From an uncultured Atopobiaceae bacterium (lineage in GTDB: Bacteria; Actinomycetota; Coriobacteriia; Coriobacteriales; Atopobiaceae): a stretch of DNA of 42,179 nucleotides. Below are positions 33,432-42,136 of the stretch, one piece after another (position 1 is the stretch's first letter; each line of letters starts with the position of its first letter). The notes under the pieces are model-generated. The model saw nothing but the letters and a program-made list of their open reading frames with translations. It did no database searches and was not told the DNA's origin. The stretch lies in contig CANQSI010000002.1 of the NCBI GenBank assembly GCA_947626465.1, forward strand, positions 1 to 42,179, written 5' to 3'. The translations under genes were made by a program, and so were the position numbers.

Positions 33432-34955
33432 GTGGATTCGCAAGCCTTCGAAGCAGGCCGAAGCGCCTACCAAAACGGTGATTTCGCTACCGCGCAAGCG
33501 TTGCTCGCGAGGGCGAAGGGCCCGGGGGAAGTGAACGGCGCAGCCGACCACCTGCGGGGCAACGCGCTCATGCGCCTTGGGCTCTACAACGACGCCGCCC
33601 AGGCCTACGGCGATGCGCTCGCCGATGAGTCCTACGGCAAGGTGGGCGCGCTTTCCACGAACCGTGGTCGCGCCTATCTCGCGGCGGGGCAGCCCGACGC
33701 GGCGGTGGCATCCCTCACCCAGGCGCTCTCCGACCCCACCTATCCCACCCCCTACAAGGCCCAAGCTGCCCTCGGCGAGGCCTACGAGCGCCTCGGCCAG
33801 CCTCGTGAGGCGGGCGCCGCATGGCGAAACGCCGCCATCGACGAATCGAACCCCAACCCCTCGCTCGCCCTCGCCAAGCTTGGAGGGTGCTTCATGCAGC
33901 TCGGGCGCCCGATGGATGCCGTCGAGGCCTACCGCACGGCGCTCGACTTCTCCGCGCCCCAGGCCGATCAAAACGCCATCCACGCCGAGCTCGGCGAGGC
34001 GTACGTGCAGGCGAACCGCCTCACGGAAGCGGCTGATGCCTTCAGCCAGGCCATGGCCGACGGCACCTACCAGCTCACGCCGAACCAGCAGGCCGCCTAT
34101 GCCGCGGCGGCGAACGCCATGCGCGCGCTCGGCGCGGCGGGCAGGAGCGAGACCGACGCCATGCTCGCGGCGGCGGGCTATGGGCAGCCGGGCACGGGCT
34201 CCCTCGATCCGCTCGATCCGCTCGGCTCCTCGGGCGAATTCATCCCGTCTCCCGAGGACACCGGCTTCTTCGAGGTGTCCGAGCAAGACATCGTGGAGAA
34301 CGCCAAGAAGCAGGCCAAGGTGCAGCGCAAGAACAAGCACACCGGCCTCAAGGTGTTCATCGCCATCCTCGTGATCGTGGGCGTGATTGCCGCATGCGGC
34401 GTGGGGCTCTACATGGCGGGCTACGGATGGCCCATGCAAGAAGACGTGGTAACCGGACTCTTCTCGGCCGAGGACTCGGGGCAGGATCCCTCAACCTACC
34501 TCGCCAGCGGCCTCTCCGACGACCAGATCGCATCCATCGAGGCCATCATCCCCTCCGGCGCCACGGTGCAGATCGACGGCGTGGATCGCACGACGACCAC
34601 CTCCACTGTCACCCTCACCGCCACGCTCGCCGAAGGCGGAACGCAGAACTACATCGTCACGCTCGTGCGCGACGGCCTCGGCTGGAAGGTCTCCGACGTC
34701 CAGCTCTCCTTTGATTCGCTGTTGAGCGGTGGGGACGCTGCAACCACCGATACCACCACCGACACCACCGCCACCGATACGCAGGTCGTGGACACCACGC
34801 AGCAGACGGCGCCCACAGACGACACCACCGATCTCACCGTGGATACGGACGTGGTAGCCGACGAGGGCACCCTCACTCCCGACGACCAAACCGGCACCAA
34901 GACCCCCGGCACCACTGGCGCTGAGGGCGAGGGCGATCAAACGGCCGCACAGTAG
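33432..34955 (+). CDS. TPR-repeat membrane protein with Thr/Asp-rich tail
   Basis: The 507-residue protein has about six tetratricopeptide-like repeats in residues 1-240 (GRSAYQNGDFATA, ALMRLGLYNDAAQAY, LGEAYERLGQPREAG, LGEAYVQANRLTEAA). A charged stretch, one membrane segment (about 305-328), a small outer domain and a low-complexity Thr/Asp tail (about 436-507) follow. The start is GTG at 33432, with AAGGGGAG at about 33421-33428. The repeats are predicted to be cytoplasmic and could organise partners of the rod-shape machinery. mreB begins 25 bases later, which supports co-transcription. The specific role is unknown. Confidence 0.82.
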   Translation: MDSQAFEAGRSAYQNGDFATAQALLARAKGPGEVNGAADHLRGNALMRLGLYNDAAQAYGDALADESYGKVGALSTNRGRAYLAAGQPDAAVASLTQALSDPTYPTPYKAQAALGEAYERLGQPREAGAAWRNAAIDESNPNPSLALAKLGGCFMQLGRPMDAVEAYRTALDFSAPQADQNAIHAELGEAYVQANRLTEAADAFSQAMADGTYQLTPNQQAAYAAAANAMRALGAAGRSETDAMLAAAGYGQPGTGSLDPLDPLGSSGEFIPSPEDTGFFEVSEQDIVENAKKQAKVQRKNKHTGLKVFIAILVIVGVIAACGVGLYMAGYGWPMQEDVVTGLFSAEDSGQDPSTYLASGLSDDQIASIEAIIPSGATVQIDGVDRTTTTSTVTLTATLAEGGTQNYIVTLVRDGLGWKVSDVQLSFDSLLSGGDAATTDTTTDTTATDTQVVDTTQQTAPTDDTTDLTVDTDVVADEGTLTPDDQTGTKTPGTTGAEGEGDQTAAQ

Positions 34956-34980
34956 CGAGCGAAGACGGAGCGGCTTGAGC

Positions 34981-36039
34981 ATGGGCTTCATCGATCAATT
35001 CCTGAGCGATTCCCTCGGAGATAGGGGAGACCTCGCGATCGACCTCGGCACGGCGAACACCCTCGTGGCCGTGCGAGGCGAGGGCATCGTCTTGAACGAG
35101 CCTTCGGTGGTGGCCATCGACCAAAACGAGGAGCGCGTGCTCGCCGTGGGCATCGACGCAAAGCGCATGGTCGGGCGCACGCCCGGCTCCATCACCGCAT
35201 TCCGCCCGCTCAAGGACGGCGTGATCGCCGACTTCGACGTCACCGAGGTGATGCTTCGCTACTTCATCGAGAAGGCACATGGCGACCAGCGTCGTTGGCC
35301 GTGGTCGCCGCGGCCGCGCGTCGTGGTGTGCGTGCCTTCCGGCGTGACGTCCGTGGAGAAGCGTGCGGTGTTCGAAGCCACCATCCAGGCGGGCGCGCGG
35401 CGCGCCTACCTCATCGAAGAACCCATGGCGGCGGCGATCGGCGCGGACCTCCCCATCGAGGAGCCCACAGGCTCCATGGTGGTGGACATCGGCGGCGGCA
35501 CCTCCGAGGTCGCCGTGATCGCGATGGGCGGCATCGTCGTCTCGCAGTCCATCCGCACCGCCGGCGACGAATTCGACGAGACGATCCTCGAGCACGTGAA
35601 GAACGCGCACAACCTCCTCATCGGCGAGCGCACCGCGGAGGACATCAAGATCAAGGTGGGCTCCGCGGCGCCCCAGCGCGAGGAGCTCGACGTGGAGGTG
35701 AACGGCCTCGACGCCACGAGCGGCCTGCCGAAGACGGTGCACATCACGTCGGAGGAAATCCGCCGTTGCCTGAACCAGCCCCTCGACGAGGTGACGAAGG
35801 CCGTGAAGGCGGCGCTCGACCGCACCCCGCCCGACCTCGCTTCCGACCTCATGTACTACGGCATCATGCTCACCGGTGGCGGCGGGCTGCTCCGCGGGCT
35901 CGACACGCGCCTCCGCGAGGAGACGGGCGTGCCGGTGAACGTGAGCCCGACGGCTCTCGAAAACGTCGTGAACGGCTGCCTGCGCGTCCTCGAGGCGAAC
36001 GCGCTCTCCGGCGGGTTCGTGCAGAGCAGCGGCTACTAG
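34981..36039 (+). CDS. mreB: Rod-shape-determining actin homologue MreB
   Basis: This actin-like ATPase of 352 residues forms membrane-associated filaments that guide lateral wall synthesis. Phosphate loops DLGTANTLV (near residue 20) and DIGGGTSEVAVI (near 162), the IEEPMAAAIG connecting segment and LTGGGGLLRGL adenosine motif are present. The ATG at 34981 has GGAG 10 bases upstream. A TTG at 34975, 4 bases from the same GGAG, would add two residues. It leads the mreBCD-pbp2-rodA cluster. Being in a high-GC actinobacterial context, it suggests rod-shaped cells with lateral growth. Confidence 0.94.
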   Translation: MGFIDQFLSDSLGDRGDLAIDLGTANTLVAVRGEGIVLNEPSVVAIDQNEERVLAVGIDAKRMVGRTPGSITAFRPLKDGVIADFDVTEVMLRYFIEKAHGDQRRWPWSPRPRVVVCVPSGVTSVEKRAVFEATIQAGARRAYLIEEPMAAAIGADLPIEEPTGSMVVDIGGGTSEVAVIAMGGIVVSQSIRTAGDEFDETILEHVKNAHNLLIGERTAEDIKIKVGSAAPQREELDVEVNGLDATSGLPKTVHITSEEIRRCLNQPLDEVTKAVKAALDRTPPDLASDLMYYGIMLTGGGGLLRGLDTRLREETGVPVNVSPTALENVVNGCLRVLEANALSGGFVQSSGY

Positions 36040-36053
36040 TTCCGGGGGCCTTT

Positions 36054-37028
36054 GTGGCTGCGAACTCGTCCCTTTCCGGTTTGGGCAAAAACGACGACGG
36101 AAGGCTTCGCACCTTCATCATCCTCGTCGTGGTGTCGCTCGTACTCTTCACGCTCTCATGCCGCCCCGAGACGAAGGGCGCCTTCGACTTCGTGAAGGGC
36201 ATCTCGCAAACCGCCACCGCACCGGTGCGCTACATCGGCACGCTCGTGACGCTTCCCTTCCAGGGACTGGGCAATGTGGTGGGCAACCTCACGGCGCCCG
36301 AGGCCACCCTCTCAGAGCTCCAGGACCAAAACGAGCAACTCATCGCGGAGAATGCGCTCCTTCGGGAGCAGGCACTCGCGGCCGAGCGGCTCGAAGCGCT
36401 CCTCGAGCTCAAGAACACCCACGAGCTCACCTCCGTGGGCGCGCGGGTGATATCCGGCTCAGTCGATTCCGCAACCTCCTCGATCACCATCGACAAGGGC
36501 AGCATCGACGGCATCGAAGTCGGCATGCCCGTCACCGATTCGCTCGGACTCGTCGGGCAAATCTCCGAGGTGACCCCCACCACCTCCATCGTACGCCTCA
36601 TCACCGACGAGCGATCCGGCGTCTCGGCCATGGTGCAGGAGAGCAGGGCCCAGGGCCAAGCCGAGGGTGCCGCCGATGGAAGCCTCCGCCTGTCGCTCGT
36701 CTCGGGCGACCAGAAGGTGGAGATCGGCGACCTCGTGGTGACGAGCGGGCTCGGCGGGGTCTTCCCCAAGGGCCTTCCGCTCGGGGTGGTGACCTCGGTG
36801 AACCGGGGCGACGGAGACCTCTACCAGACGATCATCATGCGCCCCGTCGCGCTCACCGCGCCCTTCGAAGAGGTGCTCGTGGTGACGGAGCTTTCCGACG
36901 GGCAGCATGCGAGCAAGGAGGATGCGGAGGCCGCCGAGCGCCAAGACATCGACGCCTCGCAGAACATCCAGGGCATCCCCGAGGAGGGCGAAGGCGGCGA
37001 GGGCCAAGAGGATGGTGAATCCTCATGA
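36054..37028 (+). CDS. mreC: Rod-shape-determining protein MreC
   Basis: This 324-residue protein has a short cytoplasmic start, one membrane segment (about 20-37), a coiled coil (about 85-125, LQDQNEQLIAENALLREQAL) and the paired beta-barrel domain with GVVTSV and GLGGVFPKGLPLG typical of MreC. It links MreB to the wall synthases from outside. The start is GTG at 36054, with GGGGG upstream. The tail after residue 285 is Glu/Gly-rich and disordered. It overlaps mreD by 4 bases (ATGA). Confidence 0.93.
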   Translation: MAANSSLSGLGKNDDGRLRTFIILVVVSLVLFTLSCRPETKGAFDFVKGISQTATAPVRYIGTLVTLPFQGLGNVVGNLTAPEATLSELQDQNEQLIAENALLREQALAAERLEALLELKNTHELTSVGARVISGSVDSATSSITIDKGSIDGIEVGMPVTDSLGLVGQISEVTPTTSIVRLITDERSGVSAMVQESRAQGQAEGAADGSLRLSLVSGDQKVEIGDLVVTSGLGGVFPKGLPLGVVTSVNRGDGDLYQTIIMRPVALTAPFEEVLVVTELSDGQHASKEDAEAAERQDIDASQNIQGIPEEGEGGEGQEDGESS

Positions 37029-37582
37029 TGATCGTCAACGACCAAAACCAGCGCACCCGTCGTCTGGCGATCCTCTGCATCGTCTGCTTCGTGCTGCAGC
37101 TCGCCATCGCGCCCTTCATCGCGATCGGGGCAGGACACGTGAACTTCTGCCTCATCTGCGCGTTCACCGCGGCATTCATGGGCGGTGGCGTCGCACCCAT
37201 CTGGGTGGCGTTTATCTCGGGCATCTTCTTCGACCTCACCTCCACCACGCCGGTGGGGCTCATGGCGCTCCTGCTCGTGCTCGCCGCCTTCCTGCTGAAC
37301 CCGGGGGATCGCGATCGACTCGTCGACGAACCCGTGCGCTGCCTTCGAGATGGCGCGATCATGGTGCTCGGCGTCGAGCTCGTCTACCAGCTCATGCTGC
37401 TCCTCGTGGCGCCGGGTGCGCCATTTATCGACATGGTGTTTTTGCGATGGTTGCCGGCATCGCTCCTTGATTGGCTTTGCCTAGTACCCTTTGTGCTCGT
37501 TCTTTCGCGGACGAAGAGCGATGTGCTCACGCTCGGCGGCGGCGCGAAGAAGAGCTTCCCGGGAAAGCGCTACAAGCTCTAG
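37025..37582 (+). CDS. mreD: Rod-shape-determining membrane protein MreD
   Basis: This 185-residue protein is almost entirely hydrophobic, with about five membrane segments and the family-typical GVAPIWVAFISGIFFDL and TTPVGLMALLL stretches. It acts with MreC in the elongasome. It starts within the mreC stop and ends 18 bases before the PBP2 gene. Sequence conservation is low in this family, so context carries part of the call. Confidence 0.88.
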   Translation: MMIVNDQNQRTRRLAILCIVCFVLQLAIAPFIAIGAGHVNFCLICAFTAAFMGGGVAPIWVAFISGIFFDLTSTTPVGLMALLLVLAAFLLNPGDRDRLVDEPVRCLRDGAIMVLGVELVYQLMLLLVAPGAPFIDMVFLRWLPASLLDWLCLVPFVLVLSRTKSDVLTLGGGAKKSFPGKRYKL

Positions 37583-37600
37583 CGCACGCAATCGAGGCCC

Positions 37601-39628
37601 ATGGACCGTTCGCTTCTCATATTCCTCGCCATCGTGGTGATCGCGCTCGTGGCGCTCTTGCTGTGGTTCGTGCTGAACCGCCGCAAGAACCCCATCAAGG
37701 TGGACATCGGTGGCCAGACGCCGCAGGCGAAGGGCGGTGAGGGCGACACCACCGAGAAGGGCTTCAAGCGAAGCCTCCTCGGCCTCGGTATCTTCTCCGG
37801 CACGATCTTCGGCGTGCTCCTCGCGCGCCTCTGGTCCATGCAACTCGTGGGCGCGGAGGAGTTCTCGGAGCAAGCCGAGCTCAACCGCACGCGCACCGTC
37901 ACGAGCCCGGCGCCCAGGGGGCGAATCCTCGACAGGAACGGCCTCGAGCTCGTGACGAACCGTCCCTCGCTCGCCGTCGTGGCCACGCCCGACGTGGTGG
38001 ATGACGAGCAGGAGATGCACCTCCTCGCGAACCTCCTCGGCATGCCCTACATGGCCGTGCGGAGGAACATCCAGGACGCCACCGAGGGCATGCAGAGCAA
38101 CCGCACCGTGGCGGTGGATGTGTCGCGCGCGGCGGTGGCCTACATCGAGGAGCATCCCGATCTCTTCCCCGGCATCACCATCGAGGAGCGCAGCGAGCGC
38201 GCCTACCCCTATGGCACCCTCGCCGCGCACGTGCTCGGCTACACCGGCCCCGTGACGGCGGAGCAGCTGGAATCCGCCACGGATGATCGCGAGAAGATCA
38301 ACTACGAATCCGGCGACGTGGTGGGGCAGGCGGGCGTCGAGTACCAATACGAGGAACTCCTGCAGGGCATACGCGGCGAGCGAACGGTCTACGTGAATGC
38401 CGCGGGCGAGGTGACGGGCGTGGCTTCCGAGGTGGCGCCCATCCAAGGCTCCGACGTGGTGCTCACCATCGACGCGAAGATCCAAAAGGCCGCGGAGGAG
38501 GGGCTCCAGCACGCCATCCAGGTTTCCAATGCCAAGGGGGAGGGCGGCGTGGGCCGTGGCGCGTGCCTCGTGCTCGACGCGACGAATGGCGAGATCCTCG
38601 CGATGGCGAGCGCACCGGACTTCGAGCCCTCGGTCTTCGTGGGCGGCATCGCCACGGCCGACTGGGAACAGCTCAACGACGAGAAGAGCGGCTATCCGCT
38701 GCTCAACCGTTGCGTGTCGGGCACCTACCCCTCCGCCTCCACCATCAAGCCGCTCTCGGCCTTCGCCGCCTTCGATTCCGGCATCTCCACCGTGAACTCC
38801 GTCTACAACTGCCCGGGCTTCTGGACCGGCTTCGGCGAGGCGAGCGGCCAGTATTGCTGGAACCACAACGGCCACGGGGCGATGGACATGCGAAGCGGCA
38901 TCGTCTATTCCTGCGACAGCGTTTTCTACGAGATCGGCAAGGCGATCTTCTACTCCGACACCCCCGAGGCCCTCCAGGCGAAGTATCGCCAATGGAAGCT
39001 CGGCGAGAAGCTCGGCGTGGACCTGCCGAGCGAGGAGGCGGGCCGCATCCCCGATGCGCAGTGGAAATGGGACTACTTCACGGGGTGGACGGACGACGAC
39101 CGCGTGTGGCACGGCGGCGACACCACCAACCTCGTGATCGGGCAGGGCGACCTCCTCGTCACCCCGCTGCAGATGGCGTCCGTCTACCTCGCCATCGCCA
39201 ACGACGGCACGATGTGGACGCCGCACATCCTGAAGGAGGTGCGGAACTCGAACGCCTCCGGCTCCGTGCTCGCCTATGAGCCAACCGGCACGCCCATCGA
39301 GGAATCCAAGGAGTACCTCGCCTTTGCACGCGATGCGATGCAGGGCGTGATCTATGAGGAAGACGACGCCGTGGCCTCGCACTTCACGAACCTGCCGGTG
39401 GCGGTGGCGGGAAAGACCGGCACGGCGGAGCGCCAAGGCTATTCGCAGTCAACCGGCTGGTTCATCGCCTACGCGCCTGCCGACGACCCCAAGTACGTCG
39501 TCTGCGCGGTGATCGAGGAAGGCGGCTTCGGCTCCACGTCCGCCATGTATGCCGTGCGCGATGTGCTCGGCGCAATCTACGACACGCCGGATACCTCCCA
39601 AGCCGTCTCGTCCGTGGGCGCGCGCTAG
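37601..39628 (+). CDS. mrdA: Penicillin-binding protein 2 (class B transpeptidase, elongation)
   Basis: The 675-residue class B PBP cross-links peptidoglycan during elongation. A dimerisation domain with RGRILDRNG (about 107-115) precedes the transpeptidase: S380-T-I-K383, S437-C-D439 and K605-T-G607. The SCD form of the second motif is common in PBP2. Unusually there are two N-terminal hydrophobic segments (about 4-25 and 57-78) with a positively charged loop between, where most class B PBPs have one. The start has only a modest ribosome binding site (GAGG). The next gene, rodA, begins 10 bases later. Confidence 0.93.
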   Translation: MDRSLLIFLAIVVIALVALLLWFVLNRRKNPIKVDIGGQTPQAKGGEGDTTEKGFKRSLLGLGIFSGTIFGVLLARLWSMQLVGAEEFSEQAELNRTRTVTSPAPRGRILDRNGLELVTNRPSLAVVATPDVVDDEQEMHLLANLLGMPYMAVRRNIQDATEGMQSNRTVAVDVSRAAVAYIEEHPDLFPGITIEERSERAYPYGTLAAHVLGYTGPVTAEQLESATDDREKINYESGDVVGQAGVEYQYEELLQGIRGERTVYVNAAGEVTGVASEVAPIQGSDVVLTIDAKIQKAAEEGLQHAIQVSNAKGEGGVGRGACLVLDATNGEILAMASAPDFEPSVFVGGIATADWEQLNDEKSGYPLLNRCVSGTYPSASTIKPLSAFAAFDSGISTVNSVYNCPGFWTGFGEASGQYCWNHNGHGAMDMRSGIVYSCDSVFYEIGKAIFYSDTPEALQAKYRQWKLGEKLGVDLPSEEAGRIPDAQWKWDYFTGWTDDDRVWHGGDTTNLVIGQGDLLVTPLQMASVYLAIANDGTMWTPHILKEVRNSNASGSVLAYEPTGTPIEESKEYLAFARDAMQGVIYEEDDAVASHFTNLPVAVAGKTGTAERQGYSQSTGWFIAYAPADDPKYVVCAVIEEGGFGSTSAMYAVRDVLGAIYDTPDTSQAVSSVGAR

Positions 39629-39638
39629 GCTAGGCACC

Positions 39639-40865
39639 ATGGCGACCCACTCGAAGACAGCCCCACGGCCCCGTACGCTCGGCGACCTCGCGCGTCCGCT
39701 CGACAGCGGTGCGAGCCCGCAGGGTCCCAAGACGCGAGCCCTCGCGAGGCCGAAGATCGTGAAGGAGCTCTACCTCCCGGTGCTCATTCCGGCGACGCTC
39801 CTCGTGCTCTTCGGGCTTCTCGTGGTGTGGTCGGCCTCCCTCTCCATCAGCGATGCGTCGCTTCCGCGCCAGCTCGTGGGTGTGGCGCTCGGGCTCGCAG
39901 CGGCCGTCATCATCTGGCGCTACGACTATCGCGACCTCGCGAACTTCACCCACGCGCTCCTCATCGCCGACATCGTGCTCTTCGCGCTACCCCTCATTCC
40001 CGGGCTCGGCTACTCGGCGAAGGGTATGACCGGCTGGATCCAAATCCCCCTCATCGGGCTTCGCATCCAGCCGTCGGAGATCATGAAGCTCGTCACCATC
40101 TACCTCATGGCCGCGCTCGGCGCCTCCTACAACGGGCGCATCAAGAAGTTCGAGGACTACCTCAAGCTCTGCGGCATGCTCGCCATCCCGTTCGTGCTGC
40201 TCGTGACGCAGGACCTCGGCTCGTCGCTCATCGTCCTCGTCGCGGGTGCGGCGATCATCATCTGCTCCGGCGCCAAGGCCGAGTGGGTGATCGCCACGAT
40301 CGTGCTCGTCGCGCTCCTCGTGGGCGTGGTGATCTTCTGCTCCGTGACGGAGGGCCTCCCGAACATCCTCAAGGACTACCAGGTGAAGCGCCTCATCGTC
40401 TTCATCGACCCCTCCGTGGATCCGGCGGGCGACGGCTACAACCTCCAGCAGGCCAAGATCGCCGTGGGAAGCGGTGGCCTCTTCGGCAAGGGCATCGGCA
40501 ACGCCACGCAGGCCGGCCAGGGCTTTCTGCCCGAGGCGCACACCGACTTCGTCTTCGCACTCCTCGCCGAGGAATTCGGCTTCCTCGGAGCCTGCGTGCT
40601 CCTCGCCCTCTTCGCGTGGCTCATCTTCTCCACGATCAAGCTCGCGCAAACCACCGAGGCCCCATTCGCGAAGCTCGTGCTCGTGGGCGTCGTGGCCATG
40701 TGGTCGTTCCAGGTGCTCGAGAACATCGGCATGTGCCTCGGCATCATGCCCATCACCGGCATCCCGCTGCCCTTCATCAGCTACGGCGCCTCGTCCATGG
40801 TGGTGCAACTGGCTTCCGTCGGCATGGTGCAAAGCGTCTATTTTCACCGGCCCAAGGCCGGGTAG
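39639..40865 (+). CDS. rodA: Peptidoglycan glycosyltransferase RodA (SEDS family)
   Basis: The 408-residue polytopic membrane protein has about ten membrane segments. Family motifs include WSAS, the QPSEIMKL segment with catalytic-site Glu, QDLGSSLIVL, VGSGGLFGKG, LPEAHTDFVF and GIPLPFISYG. It polymerises glycan strands together with PBP2, encoded just upstream. The N-terminal 45 residues are basic and cytoplasmic. The ATG at 39639 is chosen from family alignment, with only a weak Shine-Dalgarno sequence, so translation is probably coupled to pbp2. Confidence 0.94.
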   Translation: MATHSKTAPRPRTLGDLARPLDSGASPQGPKTRALARPKIVKELYLPVLIPATLLVLFGLLVVWSASLSISDASLPRQLVGVALGLAAAVIIWRYDYRDLANFTHALLIADIVLFALPLIPGLGYSAKGMTGWIQIPLIGLRIQPSEIMKLVTIYLMAALGASYNGRIKKFEDYLKLCGMLAIPFVLLVTQDLGSSLIVLVAGAAIIICSGAKAEWVIATIVLVALLVGVVIFCSVTEGLPNILKDYQVKRLIVFIDPSVDPAGDGYNLQQAKIAVGSGGLFGKGIGNATQAGQGFLPEAHTDFVFALLAEEFGFLGACVLLALFAWLIFSTIKLAQTTEAPFAKLVLVGVVAMWSFQVLENIGMCLGIMPITGIPLPFISYGASSMVVQLASVGMVQSVYFHRPKAG

Positions 40866-40945
40866 CCGGGGGCTATATGCGTCCTCGCCCCTCGGTGTGG
40901 CTAAACTAATCTGAAACGATGATTCAGTCTCGGGGGAGGCTTGGT

Positions 40946-42019
40946 ATGGGCATCATGGACTTTCTGAACGCCGCGAACCTCGTGGAGCTCTTCAACACGG
41001 GTCGCAAGGCCGAGGCTGACCGCACGCAGGCGATTCGCGTGGGGGTTTCCATCGACCCCGAGACGCCGCCTGAGATTGCCGCCGTGGTGAAGGAGGCGCT
41101 CGTCCCCGAGACTTCCGAAGCCATGGTATGCGTGAATCGCCTCGAGCCGGGAAGCGCCTTCATGGCGGATCCCTCCTGCGACGTGGCGCTCGTGCTCTGC
41201 GGAGGCTCGACGCAGCTTTGCCACGACGCGGGCGTGGCATGGCTCAAGGCGAATGTGCCCACGCTCATGGTGGGTCGCTCGAGCGTGGAAGTGCCGGGCT
41301 GCACGCTCGGCGGCGCGGTGGCGTCGCGGCTCATGTCGTCAGATCCGGGCGAGCTCATCGACCGCCTCGGGCATTGGATCGTGGTGAGCACGGGCAAGGA
41401 AGTGGCGTTTGCGGCGAACTTCCCCTTCTGCCGCCGCGCCGTGGCTCAGAACCTCATCCACGCGGTGGCGCTCTCGAATGCGGCGGTGGCCACGTTCAAC
41501 TTCGTTCCCGGCATCTTCGACTTCGCGATGGTGACGGCAAACGAGTTCAAGCTCGCGCTCGACATCGCCTCGGTCTACGACCAGCAGGTCTCCTTCGAGC
41601 GCCTTCCCGAGATCATCGCGATCGTGGCGTTCGGCGCCGTCACGCGCACCGTGGCGGGCATTGCGGAGAAGGCAGTGCCCAAGCTCGCATGGCTCGTGCG
41701 CGGGGCGGCGGGCTTCGGCGGAGCGGTGATCACCGGCAATCTCCTCATGGCCCGTTTCGAGGGTTCGAGCGCCATGGAGGGGCCGCTCGGGGCTGTGCTC
41801 GCGCGCGTGAAGGATCTCGGCGACCTTGCTGCGGAGAAGATCGGCCAACTCACGGGCGATGTGATAAAGCTCGGTCCCGATGCGCTCTACTTCCACCCGA
41901 AGGCGGCAAAGGGCGCGGACAGCACGCCCGCAGGAGACGTGGAGGAAGCCACTCCCGCGCCGAACACCTCCTGGATCCACCTCGACAACGCGGGCGGCGT
42001 GTCCATGGAGGGCGCATAG
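40946..42019 (+). CDS. DUF697-like membrane-associated protein
   Basis: The 357-residue protein has an N-terminal alpha/beta region (about 25-155), without a Walker motif, and a C-terminal part like the DUF697 family (about 170-290): NLIHAVALSNAAVATFNF, PGIFDFAMVTANE and two hydrophobic helices. GGGGGAGG at 40932-40939 fixes the ATG at 40946. An in-frame ATG at 40955 is also possible. It follows rodA by 80 bases and precedes the ribosomal L21 gene. The function is unknown. DUF697 proteins are often coupled to GTPases, but none is adjacent in this window. Confidence 0.72.
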   Translation: MGIMDFLNAANLVELFNTGRKAEADRTQAIRVGVSIDPETPPEIAAVVKEALVPETSEAMVCVNRLEPGSAFMADPSCDVALVLCGGSTQLCHDAGVAWLKANVPTLMVGRSSVEVPGCTLGGAVASRLMSSDPGELIDRLGHWIVVSTGKEVAFAANFPFCRRAVAQNLIHAVALSNAAVATFNFVPGIFDFAMVTANEFKLALDIASVYDQQVSFERLPEIIAIVAFGAVTRTVAGIAEKAVPKLAWLVRGAAGFGGAVITGNLLMARFEGSSAMEGPLGAVLARVKDLGDLAAEKIGQLTGDVIKLGPDALYFHPKAAKGADSTPAGDVEEATPAPNTSWIHLDNAGGVSMEGA

Positions 42020-42069
42020 GCGTGGCGCAGCTGCGCCTGTGGAGGCTTGCCCAAGGCGCCCCATGTGCA

Positions 42070-42098
42070 TTGACGCCCCAGCTCCGGGCCTTTATAGT
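42070..42098 (+). promoter_or_regulatory. Sigma-70-type promoter of rplU
   Basis: TTGACG (42070-42075) and TATAGT (42093-42098) are separated by exactly 17 bases. The predicted transcript starts about 30 bases upstream of the rplU ATG. This is the best promoter match in the window. Confidence 0.8.
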
Positions 42099-42136
42099 TG
42101 ATCCTTGCGTGAAAACCGATGTCGAAGGAACAGTCC

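Noticed and set aside
32208..34439. 743-codon minus-strand open frame
   Set aside because: It is antisense to the zinc-ribbon and TPR genes, whose repeats, membrane segments and ribosome binding sites support the plus strand.
34738..34860. Repeats of ACC/GAC triplets resembling a tandem repeat or CRISPR
   Set aside because: They encode the Thr/Asp-rich tail of the TPR protein. Units are irregular and there are no spacers.
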